Shown piece after piece: positions 39,325 to 52,986 of a DNA stretch of 64,000 nt. The notes under the pieces are model-generated. The model ran no database searches. It saw only the letters and a list, made by a program, of their open reading frames with translations, and was not told where the DNA came from. This stretch comes from Astragalus membranaceus (Eukaryota > Streptophyta > Magnoliopsida > Fabales > Fabaceae), in the NCBI GenBank assembly GCA_039519185.1, contig CM076854.1, positions 75,759,948-75,823,947 of the forward strand. The letters are read 5' to 3'. Numbering within the stretch: the first letter of the stretch is position 1; each line of letters starts with the position of its first letter. A program made the position numbers and the translations under genes.

Positions 39325-39512
39325 ACCCAGAACGTGGGGTTCAGCGGTTGGGGCTAATCCTCCCTTAACCAAGAGTCGAGGGTACGATCCCCACCTTGGG
39401 TACGGAGCAGAGTTAAAACTCTAGGCCAACTGTGCTGCCCCTCGAGGCACCTACAATTCAGCGAGGGAATTAGTCACTACGGTCGGCGGTGGATACCCTG
39501 GCAAAACCAAAA
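39325..39512 (+). mobile_element. Younger tRNA-derived SINE in U4
   Basis: Target duplications lie at 39308-39324 and 39513-39529. Box B is mutated here to GGTACGATCCC, a change shared with U5, which groups U4 with U5. Confidence 0.9.
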
Positions 39513-39556
39513 ACAATACCTAGCATAAATATTTATTTATTATTAATGGATTGATA

Positions 39557-39711
39557 CTTGTCTCCTTAACCATTCAGTCAAAAGTTTGATCCCTGACTGG
39601 TGTGTATGGAAAAATATTTGGTGGGAGGTCAACCCCTTAAATAGATCTTAGTAGCTCAAGAGATTAGTGTGTGTAGGTGTTGTAGGGTGTATCCTAGTTT
39701 GCTAAAAAAAA
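39557..39711 (+). mobile_element. Older SINE copy in U4
   Basis: A counterpart of 5286-5440. The variant CCCTGACTGG is shared with U5. Confidence 0.55.
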
Positions 39712-40196
39712 TTAGCAATGCATGAGTTCAAGACGAAATCACAATTATGTATCGAAATATTATAAATAGACATATTCATACATATAAATTAAATTTCATA
39801 TCTTATCTATAGATACAATAAAGTACTAAAATATTTGGTTTTTACAAGATTTAATCATTTTTAATATCCATTCTAACGTTTCACATTAAATATAAACAAA
39901 TTAAATTCTAACGTTTCACTTTAAATGTTACCAAATTAATTTGAAATGTTTTTGAATTAAATACGACTAATATTTAATGGATGGAGCATTTTTTAGTGGT
40001 AATGTAACTTTTGAGAGGAATTAATATGTTTTTGTTCAAAATTTTCGAAAACGAGAAATATATTAAGAAAACAAAATACAGAAAAATACAAGGAAATAAT
40101 ATACTAGAATATCTAAAATTAATTTTGGATGACCTATTTAATATTCAACGTGATATTAATTCCTCGAAGAAGTTAACTAAAACACTATCTTATTAT

Positions 40197-40214
40197 AATA
40201 ATAACAATAATAAA

Positions 40215-40254
<40 letters not shown>

Positions 40255-40255
40255 T
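40197..40255. repeat. (AAT)n microsatellite, longest copy
   Basis: About 17 AAT units with a few interruptions. The same position in the other units has 4 to 12 units, and in U5 an A run of about 16 interrupts it (52708-52724). A poly-Asn frame across it is an artefact. Confidence 0.9.
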
Positions 40256-40368
40256 ACTTTAATTATCTAAGATATTTTTCTCGACTCCTTAATCACTAAG
40301 TTTACCATTAAATCCCTAAGTAAAAGAAAGTTTACAATTAAAATTAAAGCAAAATTAATACTCCCTCC

Positions 40369-40378
40369 CTATAAAACA
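40369..40378 (+). promoter_or_regulatory. TATA-like box before the candidate exon
   Basis: CTATAAAACA is followed by about 240 bp of CT-rich leader and the ATG at 40613. The same arrangement exists in U2 and U3. In U0 and U1 the box is altered or lost, and in U5 the leader is deleted. Confidence 0.3.
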
Positions 40379-40612
40379 ACATAGACAGCCCCTCCTCCCC
40401 ATCTCATTTTCACTTCTTCAATTTTTTTTCATATCATTACATTATAATTCCCTCATTCACTCCTTTTTCTCTCTGAAATTCTCTCTAAGTAATCAATATT
40501 TCTTCTCGTCCCTCTTCTACACCACTAGGCTGAATCGATTTCCCCTCATCCTTATCATTTTATTTTTGCATTTTCCCTTGGATCTTGGTGGATGAAGTTT
40601 GGTGCTTAAGTC

Positions 40613-40667
40613 ATGTTCTTCTTCTCCTCCTTACTTGATTGTTGGCCACCCCTTTGCCAAACTTCGG
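40613..40667 (+). other. Candidate first exon of a small unit-encoded protein (U4, best copy)
   Basis: A TATA-like box and CT-rich leader precede a 5-codon upstream frame (MKFGA) that ends 4 bases before this ATG. The exon reads MFFFSSLLDCWPPLCQTSG with a strong donor, GGGTAAG. About 700 bp downstream an acceptor TTTTATAG at 41357-41364 opens a second block whose phase joins to give MMKWIIATGMKKWKSH, a hydrophobic stretch SLICVALLFFVAMTT and a stop near 41506. The result would be a protein of about 65 residues with one membrane segment. The second block is open in U0, U2, U4 and U5 and broken in U1 and U3. No family is recognised and non-coding DNA is quite possible. Confidence 0.28.
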
Positions 40668-41364
40668 GTAAGTTTTTTCTCTTCCTTTCCATCCATTTTT
40701 CTTCTCACATGATTATCTAATTAGTTTTTGTTAATTGTACCAAAATTCAAAGCTTTAATATTATTATTTCTACAGAAGAAAATAATTTACTAAACTTGAT
40801 TTCAAAGAAAATATTTCAATAAAATCACAAGTATTCTTCCTTTTCATCCTATCAAAAACTGTGGGGTTTAGGTGACAATTAATACATTGAAAAAATTAGG
40901 ATTTGCTAAAAAGGTTTGAACTTTTAGTAATGGGAAGATGGAGAAGATGGATCCTTGAAGGATCTATCATTGTGATTAAATTTTTGGTGTTTTCAGTTAG
41001 ATCTAAGTTGTTTTGAACAACTTCACAATGTTTGAGTTTGGAAGGGAAAAATTTGAGTATTGATGCAAAAAGAGGGTATAGGTTTCGACAAAAATCATGG
41101 TATTGTAAAAATTCTATATTTTTAAATTACTAGAAGTAATTACAAGATTTTGTAAAGAAAAAAGATTTTAAAGAAAAGTTTGGATTTTTACAACTTAAAA
41201 GTTGTTTCAAGGTTAAACTTTTGAACTTTATATGTTCATCAAATAGATCTGGTAAAACATACTTTATATTCCAATTCTAAGACTATAACTTTTATCGTAA
41301 CCTTTGTTAATAAATAACCATACTTTATTATTATTATTTTTAAAGTAAATATATAGTTTTATAG

Positions 41365-41506
41365 GTATGATGAAATGGATCATTGCTACAGGTATGAAGA
41401 AATGGAAGTCTCACATGATACCGAAAACAACTTCACCTTCTCTGATATGTGTTGCTCTATTGTTTTTCGTGGCAATGACAACTAAACTCTCCAAACGACT
41501 GTGATT
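41365..41506 (+). other. Candidate second exon with a membrane-segment frame (U4)
   Basis: It follows the acceptor TTTTATAG, with phase matching the donor at 40667. Counterparts start near 11325 (U0), 14821 (U1), 25086 (U2), 31020 (U3) and 53685 (U5). A second frame through the same DNA (YDEMDHCYRYEEMEVSHDTE and on to RGNDN) is also open, so the true frame, if any, is undecided. Confidence 0.22.
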
Positions 41507-44500
41507 TCTTTGATTAAGGTTCCTTTAGTTTGTGAACAAAGATGAAGGAACAGGAAGACATCAGATGCCATTTCAATTTGAGAGAAGCCTTCACACTGTT
41601 TGTCCACTCTCTTGATCCCATATCAAATTTGGTGGTGGTTCCAGTTCATAGATAAACTCATCACCGAAGTGGGAGATGGATAAATCTGTGTTAGTGGCTG
41701 CGTTTGAAACAAATGAAACTATTTGGATGCATTCACAAATCATGGGCTCTCTTATTTGATGATCTTTCCTTTTCTATTCTTTCTAAACTGCCACTAAAAT
41801 CTTTGAAGCGATTTGGATGTGTTCAGAAATCATGGGCTCTCTTATTTGATTCATTAACCATTTTTCAAATGAGTGATTCTTAATCATCCTCTTCTTGTGA
41901 AAACCCCGATATGAGGAGAAAGATGAAGATTGCGTGCACGATCCTGACGGTGATGTCACTGCCAACTGAAACTGTGACGTTCACTGTCTATTGAAGGATA
42001 TGCAATGCAGTAAGCAACCTAAACCTAATAATTGAGCCTGCAGTTAAGTTCTTGTCTTATGTCTTTTAACTCATAATAAGCCATCATGTTGCCTATAGGC
42101 TTTATTCCATAACTCTTCTCTTTGCTTTGGTCAAATGGTAACATGCCTAGGAAAATCTTATGTTTACATTAAGAATCATTTTGTCGGCAACTTTCATTGA
42201 TGAGCAAAATGTGGAATAGTTCTAGTTGGCCCTATCACAAAATGTTCTAGTAAAGTGCAACATTCCGAGAAGACGTGCAGGGACTGTCTCTGTTTATCGT
42301 TGTCCAAAGGCTCCATAAAATCTTTTTGCAAAAGTTGCATTAAGTTCGCTTTCTGGGTTGCAGTTGCCAAGAATACATGTACTCCTTGGAGAAACTTAAC
42401 TAGGAGGCTCTCTACATCCTCATTGCACACCTACTGGTAATTACAATACCAAGTGATCACAGTAGTAACATACATTGATTCGACATCTGTAGTAAGGGGT
42501 GCATCTAGCCCTAAATTGCATCCAGTAAGAAGATTACATCTGTTCTACACAACCTTTGAATCCTAGTATGCATCTTGTCCAAGTCTCTATTTCATGAAGA
42601 GATCTTCTAGTCAAATTGTGCATCTCTAATGCTACCATGTTTTGGTGTTATAAATATCTTCAGTGCCATTAATTAGTTCATAATGTTTTTATTTGGGACT
42701 ACTAATAAGTCATAACGACACTATTCTAAGTACTACTTGAATAGTCACGCCATAAACTCCGAAATAATCATCAAAATGCAATGGAAAATTTTCTATTGCA
42801 CATCTTGGGAATACTATGAGCCAAAGAATAAGCTCCATTCTGTATTCTTTTTTTAATCTGTTTCACTTGAAAAACAGTAAAGCTTTCTTTTGTAAACCTC
42901 TCGTGAAAAGAAAAGAGATCTTTGTAAGGGTGTTGGCCCTTGGAGGTTTTAATGAGGCCCCAAGGTGTAAGGGTTGGTGCACTCCTTGTGCGCCCCTTAA
43001 TACATTTGCTCATCTAAAAAAAGGGTAGAACTAAAATGTTTGAGCGAAAACAAAAATTAGATTTTAGAATTTTATTTTTAAAATACCTAAGCTTAAGGGA
43101 CTATTTTGAAATAAATAAGTTTGAAAAAAACCAAATTTGATGGCCTATGGTATTTTAGTTACCCTATAGTATGCACCACCCTTTTCTTCTTACAACTTCA
43201 GCTGAAGGAAGAGAACTCAATACAAAATTTTGTGAAAGAATAGGAAAGAAAGAGAGTGGGTGAAAGAGTGACACATTGAAAGTTGATAATGATTTTTATC
43301 ATTTAAACATTTAAAAAAAAATAATCATAAATATATAGCGAAGTCGGTTAAACTTCGATGATCTATATGGTTGATGTCTTAGGATAATGCCTGTTAAATG
43401 TGTAGGTTGAGAATCGTTAAAGATTTGACTTGTCCTCTAAAGAAAATCGTTGGTATTTTTTAAAGGAACAATAGTACAATAAGTCAGTTTGTCGTATTAT
43501 GTACAAGTCTTAAGAGAAAGTAAATGGTCCCACACACACTAGTGGAAAAAACACATTTTATAACAGGAATTCGTATCGGTTAAAAAAATTTCCGATGTTA
43601 ATAGCGAGGCGGTGGCCATTTTGAAATTTTGGTGGCATTTTTAATATCGGTTGGTGTCTTAACCGTTATAGAAACTGCTAATTTGCATTTTTTATATCGA
43701 CTCATGTGTTACCCGTTATAGAAACTGCTTATTTAACATCGGTTCATATTTTTCCCGATGTTGAAAGTCATTTTCTCTAGGGGCGAATCCTAAAAGCACA
43801 ACGCAAACCCTCGCCTCTTCATTTATCTCTGTCACGGTTTCATCTTCTTCCTCTCACGACAACGCATTTTCAGAACGCAAAGCATTCTTCTTCCTCTCGC
43901 TCCAGATCGCAAAACATCTTCTTCCTCTCGCCTCTTCGTTTATCTCTGTCACGGTTTCATCTCACTCTCGCTCCAGAACGCAAAGCATTCTTCTTCCTCT
44001 CGCTCCAGATCGCTAATTCTCTGTTTGAAGCATCACAGCGAGCTCACCACGACATTGTCGCCGCAACCTCGCTGTCACTGGGAGCCCCACCACCACGCCG
44101 TCGCTGCAACAACCATGTCACCGTTGTTGCTCCGAATTTCCAGGTTCCCTTCTCCGATTTTAGGGTTTTGCATCCTTCTTCTTTTTACACAGGAAGAAGT
44201 TAGTGTCGACCAATTATAAATTGACTACTTCCATGCTTTATACCTTGTTGGTTGGCTCCAGGAATATCACATCATAGTTGAATGATTCTTAAAAGTGTTT
44301 GTGATTCGTGTGAAATTTTATCTTTTTTTTTTTTAATGTAGCGTCATTTGGCTATTACTGTTTTAAGTTTTTTTACCATGTCCCTTCAAATTCTAGATAT
44401 CAACTATGTTCACTCAGTTCTTCCATTAGTTGTATCACGATCTTATATTGTTATTTCTCCATTTTATAAAATCTAGACTGAAATTTTCACACCTACAAGT

Positions 44501-44555
44501 TATGTGATCCGAATCTATAGAGGTTGCTGTTACAAATAAAGGTATTTTTTTGCAG

Positions 44556-45490
<935 letters not shown>

Positions 45491-46246
45491 TTTGTTAATG
45501 GATGTCATTTGTTACCACATTTCTCCTTTGGATTCTGATTAGTAATATGACGTGAAGACACAGAATTATTCTTTCTGTTGGAACCTTGAGTCTTATATTG
45601 GTTGTTTCTATGTTCTGTTTCAATTGATATGAATACAGCAACAAACACAAGATTCCAGAACCAATTGAAACAGAATTAATAACAGAACCAGAAATTTTAT
45701 TTTTACAGTTTTTCCAGAACCAATATCAACTTTATGTTAAAAGTTATTCACACGATTTTGCAAAACTGACATTGAGGTCGTTTTTATCATCATTTTGAGC
45801 TGGTGCTTTATAATTAACATTAATATATATGTTGGAACTTGGAGTGTTATGTGTTTACTTTTCCCTTTTCTTTTGTTGCCTGAGAATTTGTCTCACATAG
45901 AATTGGAGAGTTGTTTTGAAAATTTGAATTGCTTAAATTTTTAAATTTTGCATCCACCTCTGCTGCAGATCGGAAAAATTCCTTAGTTCTTGCTAAGTTG
46001 GAAAAGTGGAGTAGCTGCTATATTACTTTACTCTCAAGGTGATATTATTGACAAAGCCAAGTTGGTAAAGTGGAGTAGCTGCTATTATCATGCTCAAAGC
46101 CTGTCCCAATTTGGTAAAGTTGAGTAGCTGCTATTGTCATTTAATCTAAATGTATCATCCGCATTCCTGTTTGCTTTCTTCATCATGAAATTCCATAACA
46201 GAATGAATATTAATATTCGATTGAATTTTTGAAATCTGTCACTCAG

Positions 46247-46749
46247 GGTACAAGCAGGCCTACACACTACCATGTACTCTTGGATCAGATTGGGTTTTCT
46301 CCCGATGATCAACAGGATCTTGTCCATTCTCTTTCCTATGTGTAAGTGGGAGTTCGAACTATTTGATTGCATTATATAATGCTTTGACATTCATTTAGAT
46401 ATTTCCAAGTAATTTTATCTGGTATATCTTATAATTGTTTTTTGTATGACAATAGTTATCAGAGGAGCACTATTGCTATTTTTGTTGGTATGTTCGGTTC
46501 CAGCTTGATGTATTTGTCTATTTATTTATATTTTATTATATGTTGAGTGATCTCATTACTAAAATCCTTGATGCAGTTGCGCCTATATGCTATGCTCACC
46601 TGAGGAGGTTTTTAAAACCTCCGCAAAAAAACCTCCGCTATTTGATCCGTTTTTTGTAGTGAGGAAATTTGATGATAAGTCAGAGACCTCTTCGAGTCCC
46701 TCAGCTTCCCAAGTTGGAGGTGAAAGTGTGCAACTCTATGTTCGTCTAA
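46247..46749 (+). pseudogene. AGO4: Captured AGO4-type C-terminal exons, U4 copy
   Basis: The exons are 46247-46341 (GTSRPTHYHVLLDQIGFSPD, then DQQDLVHSLSYV), 46456-46487 (YQRSTIAIFV) and 46577-46749. The same palindromic insert sits after VAPICYAHL. The C-terminal frame ends VCNSMFV with the stop one codon early (GTCTAA). Splice phases still join across the first two introns. An antisense or hairpin transcript of this piece would match genuine AGO4 mRNA. Confidence 0.87.
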
Positions 46750-47455
46750 TGAGGCTGGTGGCCCCTGTTAAACTCTTTTATGTTCGTTAGACTTTAAGCA
46801 TCAAAATGTCTTGCTGAAGTGTAATTAGATCTCTTTTTGAAGTCTGTTATGTTGCACAATTCCATATATGTTGCTGAATATAAACCACTTTTTTTTTAAT
46901 TATATGAGATTATACAATATATAAATTTTTGTCACATGTATGCCAATCAGAAACAAGTTTTTTTTTTTTTAAAAAAAAACTCCACTTTTTATATCGGTTC
47001 TCAAATAACCTGATGTTAAAAATCAATATTTAATATCGGTTCCTCTGGATAAGCGATGTTAAAAGTACCTTTTATATCAGTTCCAACAAAAAACAGATGT
47101 CAAAAATACGCTTATATTTGATAAAAACAGACTTTTCTTAACGGTTCTAGGTGCAACCGATATAAAAACAACTTTTCATAACGGTTCAGGAACTGATATG
47201 AAATGTACCTATATTTTATATCTCCTTTTTCGGCATCGGTTCAGGAACCGATATGAAATGCCTTTTTTCCATTAGTGATAGTGGTACAAATAGTTGTCCA
47301 ACCTAGCATTGCACAAGGGCATGGTCATAAAACCCTAATTTACTAAGGCAAGTACGTATGATTAATGACCGAGAAAGAATCATTAAGGAAATAACTTCCC
47401 CAAACAGATGGAGAAAACTATCATTTGATCGTGATCAAGTAAAAAAGAACTGACT

Positions 47456-50091
47456 TGTAACACCCCGATAATTTCTAACTTGTAGAAATTACCGAAATGC
47501 ACTACTGGCATACATCAGAGTACCTCCTGTTTTAAATACTGACACATACTAAAACTCGATGCTAAAACCCATCAAGTGCACTTACATAACTTAACATGAG
47601 AAATACATAATATCGTTCCTTACACCTCTCAACTAGTGTTCAGTACCAAAATAGAAAGTCTGCGGAAGCGATTTACAGCTTTATTAGCATAAGTCGTACA
47701 ATCGTACATCTAAGACACTGAATAAAAATACAGAGATACATAACATGACAAAATAAACAGCGTCAGCAATTCCTCAAGCCGTCTCCTTAGCCATGCCTCA
47801 TCGTCTTCAACTTAACCTGCGACTCTGAAAAACAACAACATGGATTGGGTGAGACAACTTGTCTCAGTGAGTTCTATCGAGACCCCTTACTAACTCTCTC
47901 GGTTCAATTATGCTTGATTCATTATTCTTGATTCATAATTCATAGTCTTAATATTTGACTATGTGGCTAACATAAACGTTGTCCTCATAACCCTCATAAG
48001 CAGTTACAAGAGGCAACACATGAACAATGAACAATGATTTTTAGCATGTCACCGGTCACTTGGCAAAATAAGCTCCCGGTGAACCCAATCCACTAATCGC
48101 TAGTGGGCAAACCTCATGGGGCCTAGGTTCATAGGGCTCATGACTTCCCCTCCCCTAGCACACTAAACTAACATAGGGTCGTCACCCTAACATGATGTAT
48201 ATATTTTAATATACCTTGAACAATGAGCAGTGAACAGTGATCTGTGAACATAACAGTGAGCTTATACTTGACATGATCTTAATCTTAACCTAATCTTATA
48301 CTTAGCATAATCTTGTCATTAGGTGATCTCACACGGAATTACTAATGTTGTTAGCTTAACTTATAACTATCCATTACCTAATCCACATCATAATGTATCA
48401 CCCATACTCCACATTATGATAACCTAACTTAGTCATAATCGATCTCATAAATACCACATTGGGCCATCACGTAAGCAAAGACATGAACATAACATAAAAT
48501 TACTCTGATCGTACTTGATTTCATGATACTAATATGTTTCCATCATTGGGAAACCTTGAGGAGTGGATTGGAAGGGACTTAGGACCAATCGGAATAGCTT
48601 AGGACGTATTTCAAATTTGGGCATCAGAAGGGTACGCACGATCCGTGCGGCTTGGCGCAAGATCCGTGCGCATTTTCACAAAATAACCTTGAGTACCAGA
48701 ACCCCACGCACGACCCGTGCCCAGGGGCGCACGGTCCGTGCGTGGCCATCAGCATTTCAAAAAAATCAGTTTTCGTATTCTCTTGTCCATTCCGATCGTC
48801 CCCGTATCCATTCCGATTCACATCCGAACTTAATAATACATCAAAACAATCATGGAAACTAATCAATCATCACATAGCAATCAACAATCATAACAACAAT
48901 CAACGATTAAACTTAACCAATCACATAATTTAACGATTCGTCCATGTTTTCATAAAACGGTTCAATACCGATTTTCATAAAATGCGAGACCAAAACTCAG
49001 AGCATAACACACATGACCTTAACATCCTAGTGAGTGTAGAACTCACCTTTTGGCGATGAAAATCTCTCCCAACGCCGAAGCTTCGCGTACTCGGACGAAT
49101 GGCGATCCCACGAATCTTCCCGAATCCGCTCCAGCTACTTCCAGCAACAAACCGTCAATTTGCAACGAGCATAGCTAGGTCAATACGTGACCAAAATCTT
49201 TAAAATCAATGCCCATTGTGAAGAGAATTTTGTCTACTCTCTGATGGAGAAAGATTCACTTGCATGCAACCAGTAGTTTGGGAGATATCAACAAAACAAG
49301 AGGACTGCTTCGGAATAGTGGCTGATTCTTAATCCGAACGTTGTGAGCATCATATCTCACTCATTTCTCAATGAAATCATGCGGTTCTTGTGCCCAAAAT
49401 GAAGATCTTTGTGTCTAGTTTCCATAGGGACAAGAATCACTTTCATCGGAGTCCTTCACAGTGAGATACGATGAAAATACCAAAGGGTGCTAAAACTGTT
49501 TTGTTGCAGAATTTGTGACTTGAAGAAACTGATTTCCAAGGCTTTGAACCTCCATCAACTCGAAATGGATAGATTATGGAAGGAGAGGATTTGAACTGAA
49601 TCTTTGAATAAAAGTGGTATCAATGGAAAGAGGAGAAGAAATGAAGAAGAATGGTGCAAAAAGTGGCAACATGCATCAAAGGTTTGAAGAGGATCCTTCC
49701 TCTTCCTCTCCCCCAAGCTCTTCTTTCTTTTTATGGTTTCTGGTTCAGCCCTTCAAGGGTTGTGCGAAAATGAGGGAGGAAATAGGTGTTTTCAGCTGGA
49801 GGGGAAAAATGAAAAGGGAAAAGACTAAAATACCCTTGGTCTTTGACTCCCACTTAAAACTAATCCTTGTCAAAACTTACTAACTTATAACTAATTTTAA
49901 TTCAACACTCATTTAATAACACACATACTTCATATCATTTAAAAACTAAATATTCAATCAATTTATCCTATCCATGACAATCACTTCATCATTAATTAAT
50001 TAAGCTAAATTGCTCCAATTAGCTAATTAATCAAACATAACCTCTTACTAACTTCTATTAACTAACTTAGCTAAAATTGGGGATGTTACAA
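47456..50091 (-). mobile_element. Solo LTR of a Ty3/gypsy element (2636 bp)
   Basis: Flanked by TGACT on both sides (47451-47455 and 50092-50096) and interrupting unit sequence that is continuous in U1-U3. The ends are TGTAACACCCC and GGGGATGTTACA, inverted as in the gypsy LTRs at 56318 and 61233. Orientation is minus: the block corresponding to the 3' half of those LTRs (tract near 47800-47890) lies on the left. No coding sequence, primer-binding site or polypurine tract is inside, so this is what remains after LTR-LTR recombination. The right end may be 50090 or 50091. Confidence 0.85.
48633..48746. repeat. GC-rich near-palindromic motif repeated in the solo LTR
   Basis: Four copies of a motif like CGCACGATCCGTGCG lie at about 48635, 48656, 48705 and 48728 in otherwise AT-rich DNA. 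Each can fold on itself. The gypsy LTRs at 56318 and 61233 have analogous GCGCC/GGCGC-type repeats in their middles. Confidence 0.7.
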
Positions 50092-51795
50092 TGACTTGTG
50101 AAATTTCATCACTTTTATCTGACAAACCAGAAATATAATTCTAACCCCATTTCTTGTGTTTCCAGCACCTTCAATACTTACGTGCACCGGACAACATGTG
50201 GCTTATTTCAAGTAACTCATAACCAATAAACATACTGCACATTTCCTTGAACGAGAGGAACGCGTGTTAGTCTTCATGATCCAACACTAGTTCCACGCCC
50301 CATTCGTCAAACCTGACAATCTTTGCTTCTTTCAACCACTCTTCTTGTGGGCTTCCTTCCACAATTCATGACGTGGAGGAGATCCGGGTTCCAACTACAC
50401 TTTTGGCACCTGACTCCTCGCTTAGTTTCTTAACTTTCTCTCCCTACATATAGGTCTTCAACTTCCTATAACCACCGCGCGATGTTGTACTTTAGTGTTT
50501 GTTGTTTTCTTTGTTCTTCTTCCCCACTTCTCTTTTGAATTGTTACAAAGAACTCACAATATTTGTAAGTAATGATCCATTACGAATTTAAAAGACTTAA
50601 CTTACCAAGAAATTAAAGGACTCAACTTACCAGGAACTCGAGAGTTTTGTGCACCCGAAAATACTCCTCCAATGTTTATATAGATATATTGCTATACTTG
50701 TGACACAGGGTTGTCTAGCCTTTCTTATCCCCGAGACACATACATACTTATTGGTGAGATTTGTCTTGAATTGTTTTTAGTGTTCCACGATATAAGAAAT
50801 CATTTGCAGCTTAAGACTCTCATCTGCTAGAATGTCAAACTCCCTTTTAATTTTATATGAAATAAGAGTCAATTCTCCCACTCCCTAGTCATAAAATATG
50901 GAGGCTTCCCCACCACAACACACATCTGACAGCCGTGGACTTTCAAGGATGTCGCGCCTATATTTGGTATAAAAGTATGACAAAGAAAACGTGTTGCTAC
51001 CTACCATAATTAACGTGGCATCTACTATTACATGTTGAATTCTTTATCATTTTATCTTTCGTTTATATTACGGTGGAAAAGAACAGAGGGCATTATTAGA
51101 ACATGCAGAGTGGTACCAAGTTAGTGGTAGTTATCAAAATAAATGGATATACCATCCTTGGTAAATGTACTTGTTAGAAATTTCTCATTCTCTACTCAAT
51201 ATAATGTTGTAAGTAAAGGAAACTGAACTTGACTTTTGAATATCCTAGTATGATAATTGGGCTCTTGTAATTGAAACATTTCCCTTGGGAGCTACATCCC
51301 CAAAAATAAGTACTTGTACACACTTCTGGTCTAGTGTATACAAATGGTAGTGGGCACTCTTCGCAACCCTTCGAAGATGGTGGTTGGGGAGCTACGTTTA
51401 GTGATGCGAATCCTAAACCACTTTAAATATATAAAATCTACTTGTCGGAAAAATATAATATATGATGGTCGGCCCATAAAGTCCACAGTCCACATTGAGA
51501 TAAGGTTACAAAATAAATTCTAAGCACGTATATTTGTGTTTATAGCATAGCCTGATTAACTCTTTTATTTTATCTATTTCCATATTTTATTTTTTGTAAT
51601 TTTTCAATTTTGAGCTTCTGAACCGTCATAAGTTGTATAAATTGGACATTTATTTTTGGTGTTTGTATAAAGAATGTTGTTTGTAAAACACCAGATATAT
51701 TGTTTGTTTTATTACGGTTGTAAAATATATATTTTCAATATCATATTTGTGATATATATTTTTAATAATGCTATTTCAACAATACCTAGCGTAAA

Positions 51796-51983
51796 ACCCA
51801 GAACGTGGGGTTCAGCGGTTGGGGCTGATCCTCCATTAACCAAGAGTCGAGGGTACGATCTCCACCTTGGGTACGGAGCAGAGTTAAAACTCTAGGCCAA
51901 CTGGGCTGCCCCTCGAGGCACCTACAATTCAGCGAGGGAATTAGTCACTACGGTCGGCGGTGGATACCCTGGCAAAACCAAAA
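51796..51983 (+). mobile_element. Younger tRNA-derived SINE in U5
   Basis: Target duplications lie at 51779-51795 (one change, GCGTAAA) and 51984-52000. Box B reads GGTACGATCTC, sharing the TAC change with U4. Confidence 0.9.
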
Positions 51984-52027
51984 ACAATACCTAGCATAAA
52001 TATTTATTTATTATTAATGGATTGATA

Positions 52028-52183
52028 CTTGTCTCCTTAACCATTCAGTCAAAAGTTTGATCCCTGACTGGTGTGTATGGAAAAATATTTGGTGGGAGGT
52101 CAACCCCTTAATTAGATCTCAGTAGCTCAAGAGATTAGTCTGTGTAGGTGTTGTAGGGTGTATCCTAGTTTGCTAAAAAAAAT
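52028..52183 (+). mobile_element. Older SINE copy in U5
   Basis: A counterpart of 5286-5440. It shares CCCTGACTGG with U4. Confidence 0.55.
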
Positions 52184-52931
52184 TAGCAATGCATGAGTAC
52201 AAGACGAAATCACAATTATGTATCGAAATATTATAAATAGACATATTCATACATATAAATTAAATTTCATATCTTATCTATAGATACAATAAAGTACTAA
52301 AATCTTTGGTTTTTACAAGATTTAATCATTTTTAATATCCATTCTAACGTTTCACATTAAATGTAAACAAATTAAATTCTAACGTTTCACATTAAATGTT
52401 ACCAAATTAATTTGAAATGTTTTTGAATTAAATACGACTAATATTTAATGGATGGAGCATTTTTTAGGAGTAATGTAACTTTTGAGAGGAATTGAAATGT
52501 TTTTGTTCAAAATTTTCGAAAACGAGAAATAGATTAAGAAAACAAAATACAGAAAAATACAAGGAAATAATATACTAGAATATCTATAATTAATTTTGGA
52601 TGACCTATTTAATATTCAACGTGATGTTAATTCCTCGAAGAAGTTAACTAAAACACTATCTTATTATAATAATAACAATAATAAAAATAATAATAATAAA
52701 CTTTGTAAAAAAAAAAAAAAAATAATATACTTTAATTATCTAAGATATTTTCCTCGACTCCTTAATCACTAAGTTTACCATTAAATCCCTAAATAAAAGA
52801 AAGTTTACACTTAAAATTAAAGCTTTAATATTCTTCTTCTCCTCCTCCTTAATCACTAAGTTTACCATTAAATCACTAAGTTTACCATTAAATCCCTTGG
52901 ATCTTGGTGGATGAAGTTTGGTGCTTAAGTC

Positions 52932-52986
52932 ATGTTCTTCTTCTCCTCCTTACTTGATTGTTGGCCACCCCTTTGCCAAACTTTGG
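52932..52986 (+). other. Candidate first exon in U5 (leader deleted)
   Basis: A counterpart of 40613-40667. The exon and donor are intact, but the TATA-like box and CT-rich leader upstream have been deleted, so it would lack its promoter. Confidence 0.2.

Noticed and set aside
40011..40262. An 83-codon frame ending in poly-Asn
   Set aside because: It is the translation of the AAT microsatellite plus AT-rich flank.
48563..48933. Overlapping frames on both strands in the solo LTR
   Set aside because: They follow the CGCACGATCCGTGCG-type repeats and contain no domain.
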